Shown: piece by piece, positions 1 through 5,778 of the stretch
Layout: each line of letters opens with the position of its first letter
Position numbering within the stretch: position 1 is the stretch's first letter
Source of the DNA: Dehalococcoidia bacterium
GTDB lineage: Bacteria; Chloroflexota; Dehalococcoidia; UBA2979
Direction of reading: 5' to 3'
Assembly: GCA_009692685.1 (NCBI GenBank)
Contig: SHYS01000004.1
Span: 124,001 to 188,000, forward strand
Length of the DNA: 64,000 nucleotides
Program-made: the position numbers and the translations under genes
Notes under the pieces: model-generated
The model's input: the letters and a program-made list of their open reading frames with translations, nothing else
Databases searched by the model: none
Told to the model about the DNA's origin: nothing

Positions 1-1242
1 CGGCAGCCCATCGAGGGCCGCACTCGCCGTCATGAACAGCTCGGGCGCGGTGATCAGTGCGTAGCGCGTTGCCTCGCTGGCGACTCGCAGCGATTCGTCC
101 CACTCGTGCGTGCGCTCCTCGGGAGGGGTCAGGCGCTGACCGTTGGCCACTACCAGACCTCGAGGCGCCCGCTGCTCCTTCGCGATCACCTCGTCGAGGC
201 GTGCCCGCAACGTGTAGTGCGGCCCCATCCCGACCTCGCGCTCACTCCCGGCGACCTCGACGAGTAGTGCGCCCTCGAGGGCGCGCACGCTGCCTTCCCC
301 GCTCGGCTCGAACCCGAGCAAGGCGAGACAGCGCTCGACGCCGATCGCCAGCGATCGAGGGCTCTCCGTCCAGAGCACGTCCCGCAAGACGGCGAGTTCA
401 GCTCGAGCGAACTCCGCCTCTTCGAGGGCTGAGCGTGCGCTATCGAGTGTGGCTCGCGCCTGTGTCACGGCGGCCTCGCGCGCCGGCAGCCCCGTCAGCG
501 GCACGTCCGCGAGCCATACCGGTGACGCACCCTGCGCACGTCCGAGCATGGCCGCGACGCTTTCGATCACTGCGGTCGCCAGCTCGAGCGCGAGCGCGCC
601 ACCCGGGCTTCGAGGCTCAGGCACAAACACGATTCGCCCCGCGCCGACGGTGAACTCGGCGGCTACAGGCGCGCCTCCCGAGGACCGCGCGAGCACCCGC
701 GCGTTGCCTGCGAACCCGGCCGCGCGGTCGTCGAAGTAGGCGTGGTAACGCAGATCCTGCCGCAGCACGTCGATGACGCGCGCGAAGGGGTGCGCGTGAT
801 CCGTCACGGCCGCGCTGGCGCCCTCGCCGCCCTGAATCAGCCGTGCGTCCCAGCCGAGGCCCGCAGGCGCCGGGAGGAAGAAGTAGCGGTCGAGCCCGGA
901 GAACGTCGACACCCCGGGGATCGAGGCCTGCGGGTGCATGAACACGACCACGATCGCTCCGCGCTCCAGGGCTCGCGCGAACTCGTGTTGTCGTCGTCGC
1001 AGCAGCTCGCCGAGGCCCGCGTGCGTCGCCGTGGTCTCGCCGTTGGCGATCGGCGTGTCCGTGTGTGTGAAGTGCTCGGCGCGCGTCTCGACTACATCGA
1101 GGATGCTTTCGAAGACCCCACCCGGGTCGACCACGATCGCGTCGTAGTCGAACACCGAGGGCGCGTTGAAGATCGAGTGGTTGTCGGCCCGCGGATGCCG
1201 CAGCGGATGCGAAATCGAGAGCAACCGGAACTCATCCGCCAT
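1..1242 (-). CDS. Unknown protein with C-terminal restriction-nuclease-like domain (3' end outside window)
   Basis: The frame is open from an ATG at 1242 to the left edge, giving 414 codons with no stop, so the C-terminus is missing. The start is preceded by a GAGGGG Shine-Dalgarno-like stretch. The N-terminal half (from MADEFRLLSISHPLRHPRAD) contains segments such as DYDAIVVDPGG and GAIVVVFMHPQ that look like alternating beta strands. Around residues 265-300 there is an Ala/Glu/Arg-rich helical, possibly coiled-coil segment. From about residue 320 the sequence (ALLVEVAGSE, GLVVANGQRLTPPEER, TRYALITAPELF) resembles the core of restriction-endonuclease-like domains found at the end of many uncharacterised bacterial proteins. 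The fold assignment is an inference from pattern; no precise family is recognised. Confidence 0.75.
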   Translation of the reverse strand, partial: MADEFRLLSISHPLRHPRADNHSIFNAPSVFDYDAIVVDPGGVFESILDVVETRAEHFTHTDTPIANGETTATHAGLGELLRRRQHEFARALERGAIVVVFMHPQASIPGVSTFSGLDRYFFLPAPAGLGWDARLIQGGEGASAAVTDHAHPFARVIDVLRQDLRYHAYFDDRAAGFAGNARVLARSSGGAPVAAEFTVGAGRIVFVPEPRSPGGALALELATAVIESVAAMLGRAQGASPVWLADVPLTGLPAREAAVTQARATLDSARSALEEAEFARAELAVLRDVLWTESPRSLAIGVERCLALLGFEPSGEGSVRALEGALLVEVAGSEREVGMGPHYTLRARLDEVIAKEQRAPRGLVVANGQRLTPPEERTHEWDESLRVASEATRYALITAPELFMTASAALDGLP

Positions 1243-1427
1243 ACGCCACCCCTCGATGCCAGCGGTCGCTGCCGCGTGCGCCGAGGATAGCGAGGGCGGG
1301 CAGGGAGAGGGGCGAGCCTCAGACCGTGTTGCCCTCTGAGGGCACGGCTCGAGATCTGACCGCTACGTGTATACCGGCAATGACGATGACAGAACACTCG
1401 TACTGATCGTCGCGGACCAGTCAGTTC

Positions 1428-1457
1428 CTGACCCCATCGGATCCCCCGTGCTAACAT
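1428..1457 (+). promoter_or_regulatory. Promoter of the SRP RNA
   Basis: A -35-like CTGACC (1428-1433) and a -10 TAACAT (1452-1457) are separated by 18 bases. The next six bases are CGAGGC, and the RNA 5' end deduced independently from helix pairing falls right after them. Confidence 0.5.
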
Positions 1458-1463
1458 CGAGGC

Positions 1464-1735
1464 GTGGTCGTGCTAGGCGGGGAGTTAGCGGTGCCCTGTA
1501 CCCGCAATCCGCTTTAGCGGGGCTGAATGCCCGCCCGAGGGGTGCGCGCCCCCGGGGTCTACCACCCCACGCTGGTGTTGAGAGCCTGGTCCTGCGCGGC
1601 GATGCCCGGCCAACCCCGTCAGGTCCGGAAGGAAGCAGCGGTACGTCGGATACATCGGGTGCCGCAGGGCAGCCGGGTTTGAGCTGGCGAGGGGTGGCAA
1701 GCCCGAGGACCGTCTCGACGGCGGGGCACGACCAT
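1464..1735 (+). ncRNA. ffs: Signal recognition particle RNA, large bacterial type (with Alu domain)
   Basis: The SRP RNA scaffolds the Ffh/FtsY targeting machinery. The universally conserved domain IV loop is present at 1618-1639 (GTCAGGTCCGGAAGGAAGCA and onward). About 150 bases upstream lies an Alu-domain signature (GGTGCCCTGTA, then CCGCAATCCGCT) as in the long SRP RNAs of Gram-positive and Chloroflexota-type bacteria. The ends are set by complementarity: GGTCGTGC at 1466-1473 pairs perfectly with GCACGACC at 1726-1733. This gives about 270 nt, the normal size of the long form. The SRP receptor gene ftsY is also in this window; ffh is not. Confidence 0.93.
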
Positions 1736-1770
1736 CTTCCGCGTCCCATCCTCATGACTATCACCCAAGC

Positions 1771-1776
1771 GACTAT
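1771..1776 (+). promoter_or_regulatory. Possible -10 box for rsmA
   Basis: GACTAT followed by CGAGGC has the same arrangement as the -10 of the SRP RNA (TAACAT-CGAGGC) and of the DinG gene (TACCAT-CGAGGT). No convincing -35 is visible. Confidence 0.3.
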
Positions 1777-1790
1777 CGAGGCGTAACCGC

Positions 1791-2711
1791 CTGCCGACAC
1801 GCAAGCGCCGTCCCCACACCAACCCGAAGCCACGCCCCGTCGAGGGCCCGGTCGAGCCGCCACCGCTTCTCAAGCGGTTCGGTGTCACGCCTCGGAAGTC
1901 GCTTGGTCAGCACTTCCTCGTGGATGAGTTCGCGCTGCACGACATCGCCGAGGCCTGTCGCCTCGACGAGACGACGACAGTGCTCGAGATCGGCGCCGGG
2001 CCGGGTGCACTCACCGAGGAGCTGTCGCAGCGCGCCGGGCGCGTTGTCGCGGTGGAGCTCGACGAGGAGCTCGTCACCCTCACGCGCCGCCGCCTCGAGG
2101 CGTACACCAACCTCGAGCTGCTCGCCGCCGACGTACTGGACTACACGCCGCTCGAGCTGCTCGAGGAAGGTGGCGCCACTGCGCCATACGTGGCCTGCGG
2201 CAACCTGCCGTACTACATCACCCAGCCCGTGGTGCGCCGCCTCATCGAGGCCGATCCGTCACCCGAGCGCATCGTCGTGATGATGCAGCGCGAGGTGGCG
2301 CATCGCGTCGTCGGTGGACACGGCAATGAGTCGCTGCTCTCCATCTCCGTGCGGCTTTACGGGCAGGCTGAGTTGATGTTCGAGCTGCCGCCCGCAGCGT
2401 TCTGGCCGCCACCAAAGGTGCATTCCGCCGTCGTGCGCATCGAGCGCTGGATCGAGCCACCGCTGGTGCTCGATGACGAGTCACAACCCCGCTTCTTCAA
2501 CGTGCTTCGCGCCGGGTTCTCAGAACCTCGCAAGCAGTTCCACAACGCGATCGGCAACTCGCTGGCGCTGCCCGCCCCCGCGGTCCTCGAGGTGCTCGCC
2601 GCAGCGGGTATCGCCCCCGACGTACGCGCCCAGCACCTGGACCTCGTGGACTGGCAGCGTCTGCACGCCACCCTCGAAGCGCTGCACCCGCGGACTCTCG
2701 ATGACCAGTAG
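1791..2711 (+). CDS. rsmA: 16S rRNA (adenine(1518)-N(6)/adenine(1519)-N(6))-dimethyltransferase RsmA
   Basis: RsmA (KsgA) dimethylates two adjacent adenines in helix 45 of 16S rRNA late in 30S assembly. The family N-terminal motif PRKSLGQHFLVDEF is encoded at about 1890-1931. The SAM-binding VLEIGAGPGALTEEL (about residue 64 on) and the catalytic CGNLPYYIT (about residues 136-144) follow. The start is a problem: the first ATG/GTG/TTG in frame is GTG at 1920, which would remove SLGQHFL. Upstream, the frame is open back to a stop at 1755 and offers no standard start. I place the start at CTG 1791, which has GAGG nine bases upstream (1778-1781), giving 306 aa. GTG 1920 (263 aa) is the conservative alternative. 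The end overlaps ispE by 11 bases. Confidence 0.9.
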   Translation: MPTRKRRPHTNPKPRPVEGPVEPPPLLKRFGVTPRKSLGQHFLVDEFALHDIAEACRLDETTTVLEIGAGPGALTEELSQRAGRVVAVELDEELVTLTRRRLEAYTNLELLAADVLDYTPLELLEEGGATAPYVACGNLPYYITQPVVRRLIEADPSPERIVVMMQREVAHRVVGGHGNESLLSISVRLYGQAELMFELPPAAFWPPPKVHSAVVRIERWIEPPLVLDDESQPRFFNVLRAGFSEPRKQFHNAIGNSLALPAPAVLEVLAAAGIAPDVRAQHLDLVDWQRLHATLEALHPRTLDDQ

Positions 2712-3666
2712 CTTGACAGGCAACGCCGAGGCTGGCGCGCGGGCCGGTGTGCGTGTGATCGCACCCGCCAAACTGAACCTGGTCCTCGAGGTGCTCGGCA
2801 AGCGTCGCGACGGCTACCACGACATCGACACGGTGATGACAACCATCGACCTCGCCGACGAGCTGCGCCTGCGTCCGCATCCCACCCTCGAGGTGAGCTA
2901 CGACGGTCCCCACGCCCGTGACCTCGCCGTCAGCGCAGGCGGCACGGACCTCGTCACCGGGGCGGCGCTCGCGCTGGCCGCGGCTGCCGGCATCGAGCCC
3001 CGCGCGGGCATCGAGGTGACGAAGCGCATACCGCACCCCGCTGGCCTCGGTGGAGGTTCCTCGGATGCGGCCGCCGCCCTGCGAGGGCTGAATGCGCTGT
3101 GGGGCCTCCACTGGCCCGCCGCTCGGCTCGCGGAGGTGGCGGTCACGATTGGCTCAGACGCGCCCTTCTTTGTCTACGGCGGCAATGCGCACTGCACCGG
3201 CCGCGGCGACACCGTCGAGGCGCTCCGTGACCTGCCCGAGCTGCGCGTCCTCGTGCTTGTTCCACCAGTCGGCTCGCAGGAGAACAAGACAGCGCGCCGC
3301 TACGCCGACCTCACCCGCAGCGACTTCAGTGACGGCGGGCGCTCGCAGCGCCTCGCCTATCGAGTTGCGCGCGGCGCCCCTCCTCCGGCACGCGATCTGT
3401 ACAACACGTTCGAGGCGGTCATCGAGCGCACGGACTTCGAGTTGATGGGCCACTTCGCCGCCTATCGAGCAGTGGGCGCACCGACGTTGCACCTCTGTGG
3501 CTCGGGCCCAGCCGCCTTCCTCTTCGTTAGCGAACGGGCGAAGGTCTCCGAGCTGCGCCACCATTTCCGCGAGGCTGGCGCCGAGGTCATCGAGGCACGC
3601 ACGCTGCGCCGCGCCGCCGCCCTCCGCCTCGAACCCCTCGATTCCCCCCCCGCCGCCGAGGGGTAG
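2701..3666 (+). CDS. ispE: 4-diphosphocytidyl-2-C-methyl-D-erythritol kinase
   Basis: IspE phosphorylates the 2-hydroxyl of CDP-methylerythritol with ATP in the MEP isoprenoid pathway. The product is 321 aa, slightly longer than usual. It has the N-terminal substrate motif PAKLNLVLEVLGKRRDGYHD (about residues 21-40), the GHMP-kinase ATP loop PAGLGGGSSDAAAAL (about residue 112 on) and the C-terminal GHMP motif CGSGPAAFL. The ATG at 2701 lies inside the last codons of rsmA, so the two are probably translationally coupled; rsmA-ispE adjacency is common in bacteria. The C-terminus is Pro/Ala rich. Confidence 0.95.
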   Translation: MTSSLTGNAEAGARAGVRVIAPAKLNLVLEVLGKRRDGYHDIDTVMTTIDLADELRLRPHPTLEVSYDGPHARDLAVSAGGTDLVTGAALALAAAAGIEPRAGIEVTKRIPHPAGLGGGSSDAAAALRGLNALWGLHWPAARLAEVAVTIGSDAPFFVYGGNAHCTGRGDTVEALRDLPELRVLVLVPPVGSQENKTARRYADLTRSDFSDGGRSQRLAYRVARGAPPPARDLYNTFEAVIERTDFELMGHFAAYRAVGAPTLHLCGSGPAAFLFVSERAKVSELRHHFREAGAEVIEARTLRRAAALRLEPLDSPPAAEG

Positions 3667-3669
3667 CGC

Positions 3670-4092
3670 GTGGGTTCATCGGAGGTACTGCGCGCGCTGC
3701 TGGCGGGGCTGATCGCGGGTTCGCTCGTCGCCTTCGGCAGCACCGCGATCGGGATCGTGGCGCTCTGGCGCAACCCGAGCTGGTTTGCGCGCGCGCCGAG
3801 TCTTCGCGTCCCGCTGCCGCTCGTCGGCGTGGCGCTAGTCAACGGCTTTCTGCTCGGGTGGACAGTGCTGGGCATGGTGCTCGGCGCCGTGCTGCCCGCT
3901 GTCGAGGCCACACGGCCCGCCGATGGCCTTGGCAGTCCGAACGCCGCCTTCACGGCCGCGATCGTTGCGGCGTCGCTGGCCGGTCTGGCCGCGGCCGTGG
4001 TCGTCCGCGGGCGTCTGGGCTGGCCGCTGAACTCGATGGTCATCTTGGCAACGCTGTCCTTCGGCTGGCTTCTGCCGTGGCTGGGGCTGTAG
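3670..4092 (+). CDS. Small integral membrane protein, unknown function
   Basis: A 140-residue protein starting at GTG, three bases after the ispE stop, so it is co-transcribed with rsmA-ispE. It has four likely membrane segments: LLAGLIAGSLVAFGSTAIGI near the start, VGVALVNGFLLGWTVLGMVL, FTAAIVAASLAGLAAAVVV and a C-terminal MVILATLSFGWLLPWLGL. No charged catalytic motifs are visible and I do not recognise the family. The operon position gives no clear functional hint. Confidence 0.7.
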   Translation: MGSSEVLRALLAGLIAGSLVAFGSTAIGIVALWRNPSWFARAPSLRVPLPLVGVALVNGFLLGWTVLGMVLGAVLPAVEATRPADGLGSPNAAFTAAIVAASLAGLAAAVVVRGRLGWPLNSMVILATLSFGWLLPWLGL

Positions 4093-4143
4093 GCGCCGGA
4101 TCGCGAATCCGGGAGTTCCCGCACCCCCGGCGCTGGCACTCCG
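4093..4143 (+). terminator. Possible terminator hairpin after the ispE operon
   Basis: GCGCCGG directly after the stop codon pairs with CCGGCGC at 4137-4143, leaving a 37-base loop that can fold further. There is no T-run, so intrinsic termination is uncertain. Confidence 0.35.
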
Positions 4144-4200
4144 CCGAGGCCATCACGTATGCTCCGCGCAACTTCCTGATTCACAGGCACGTTCGACGAC

Positions 4201-4956
4201 TTGACTTGGGGGCTCCCCCTGCAACTGAACGATGGCTTCAGCGAAACCGTAGTGGATATGCACGTGCACACCCTGGGCACGTCATCGGACAGCATGCTCG
4301 ACCCGCTGGAGTTGCCGGAGGTCGCGCGCACTGCCCGACTCACCGGTTACAACCTCGCCGAGCACGACCAGATCTGGGAGCGTCACCGCCAGCTCGCGTA
4401 TCGCAACGACAACTCGGACCTCTTCGTCAACTTCGGCATCGAGGTCTCGACTGAGTTCGGTCACATGCTCGCCATCGGCCTCAAGGAGTACGTCGGCGGC
4501 ATCCGCCGCGCGCCCAAGCTGCGAGAAGAACTCGACAAGATCGGCGGCTTTCTGATCGTCGCGCACCCGTTCCGGCACGTCTTTGACCCCGTGACGGCGA
4601 TGCGCAAGGGCGGCAAGCCGTTCACCATGACGCCCGAAGAAGCGGCCGAGATGCCAGTCTTCAAGATCGTGAACGCCATCGAGATCGGCAACGCGGCGAA
4701 CACGCCTCGTGAGAACTACTTCGCCGCGCAGGTCGCGAAGTACGCGAACCTCCCCACGACCGGAGGCAGCGACGCCCACTCGAAGTCAGGCGTCGGTAAC
4801 TTCGCCACCGGCTTCTCCGAGAAGGTCCGCGACGAGGTCCACTTCCTGGAGTTGCTGCACGCTCGCAAGATGGAGTGCGTCCACAAGACCGCCTCCGGCC
4901 GCTGGGTCCGCTTCGAGGAAGGCAGCCTCGAGGCCGGCCTCGAGGAGACGGCTTAG
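4201..4956 (+). CDS. PHP-domain metal-dependent hydrolase
   Basis: PHP domains are metal-dependent phosphoesterases or nucleases related to the PolC/HisJ fold. The metal-ligand series is visible in order: DMHVHT (about residues 18-23), a second-strand motif AEHDQ, GIEVSTEFGHM, VAHPFRH and GGSDAHS. The protein is 251 aa with no additional domain. The TTG start at 4201 includes a short conserved-looking lead (LNDGFSETVV); GTG at 4252, immediately before DMHVHT, is possible. A -10-like TATGCT lies at 4158-4163. The substrate cannot be told from sequence. Confidence 0.85.
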   Translation: MTWGLPLQLNDGFSETVVDMHVHTLGTSSDSMLDPLELPEVARTARLTGYNLAEHDQIWERHRQLAYRNDNSDLFVNFGIEVSTEFGHMLAIGLKEYVGGIRRAPKLREELDKIGGFLIVAHPFRHVFDPVTAMRKGGKPFTMTPEEAAEMPVFKIVNAIEIGNAANTPRENYFAAQVAKYANLPTTGGSDAHSKSGVGNFATGFSEKVRDEVHFLELLHARKMECVHKTASGRWVRFEEGSLEAGLEETA

Positions 4957-4983
4957 CCCGCAACCATCGCCTAGGGCGTCCGT

Positions 4984-5658
4984 CTAGCGGGCGCGCGACC
5001 AAACGCCGCCGCCCGTTGACTTCAACGTCGACCAATTCGCACTGACGGCGACGGCTAGGGTCTGCCCGGGCAACGCGGTCATGAAAAGTACGTTGTCCTT
5101 GTACACGAGGCACGAGGACGCCCCAGTTACGTCGGCGATGTACGTTCCTTGCGACATCTCAGCGGTTACTGGTGACGAGTTCGCGGTGCCGACCACACTG
5201 TATCTTCCGTCATGGAACGTCGTTCCCAGGACCGTTAATGGTGCGCGGGGCAACGGTCCTGTGAGGGTTGAGTTGCTTGGCTCGGCGGACAAGGCGAAGA
5301 GGGCGACGATAATCGATGTGAGAATGAGCGCACCGAGAGCAACTCGCGGCGCGTCCAAAGTCGACATCACCCTGTGCGTGGTTCCTTGGCTGGCTGTTGT
5401 GCGAGCGGCCTCCCGAGGATCAGGACGTACATCCGGAGGGGGAGGCGAACTACGCGCTTGACAAGCCCGTCGGGCGGACGCGTCGCGCTGAATCGATTCG
5501 TATGCCACGTTGATGGGGGCCATCCGCGCAGCGTCAGGTGACTCGCCGCTGTCCGGATGGAACTTGCGAGCCAACCGTCGGAACGCGGCCTGAATGACCT
5601 CGTCGCTTGCGTTGCGCGACACTTCGAGTTCTTCGTACCGGTCGAAGTCAAGTGGCAT
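4984..5658 (-). CDS. Membrane-anchored J-domain protein
   Basis: The 224-residue product begins with a compact J domain (residues about 6-65: DRYEELEVSRNASDEVIQAA, then the hallmark HPD in RKFHPDSG), the module that stimulates DnaK ATPase. A Pro/Arg-rich linker follows, then one membrane helix (LGALILTSIIVALFALSA, about residues 115-132), and an about 90-residue C-terminal domain that would be extracytoplasmic if the J domain is inside. That tail is Ser/Thr/Gly rich and unrecognised. The ATG at 5658 was chosen because it sits just before the J domain; the frame extends further upstream without homology. It is convergent with the PHP gene and divergent from the DinG-type gene. Confidence 0.78.
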   Translation of the reverse strand: MPLDFDRYEELEVSRNASDEVIQAAFRRLARKFHPDSGESPDAARMAPINVAYESIQRDASARRACQARSSPPPPDVRPDPREAARTTASQGTTHRVMSTLDAPRVALGALILTSIIVALFALSAEPSNSTLTGPLPRAPLTVLGTTFHDGRYSVVGTANSSPVTAEMSQGTYIADVTGASSCLVYKDNVLFMTALPGQTLAVAVSANWSTLKSTGGGVWSRAR

Positions 5659-5754
5659 CGGGGGTCGTCTCTCGAAGAGCGCTCCTCGGCTTCCTCGGAT
5701 TATCGGCCAAGAACTGCCGGGAGAGGCCTCTCCGCCTCTCACCATGCCACCCGC

Positions 5755-5760
5755 TACCAT
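5755..5760 (+). promoter_or_regulatory. Possible -10 box for the DinG-type gene
   Basis: TACCAT followed by CGAGGT has the same layout as the -10 of the SRP RNA. The predicted transcript start (about 5767) is only about 12 bases before the CTG chosen as start codon. Confidence 0.35.
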
Positions 5761-5778
5761 CGAGGTGTAACGCGGGCG

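Noticed and set aside
1367..1786. 139-codon ORF across the SRP RNA
   Set aside because: It overlaps a structured, highly conserved RNA gene and ends at the rsmA leader; the composition is not protein-like.
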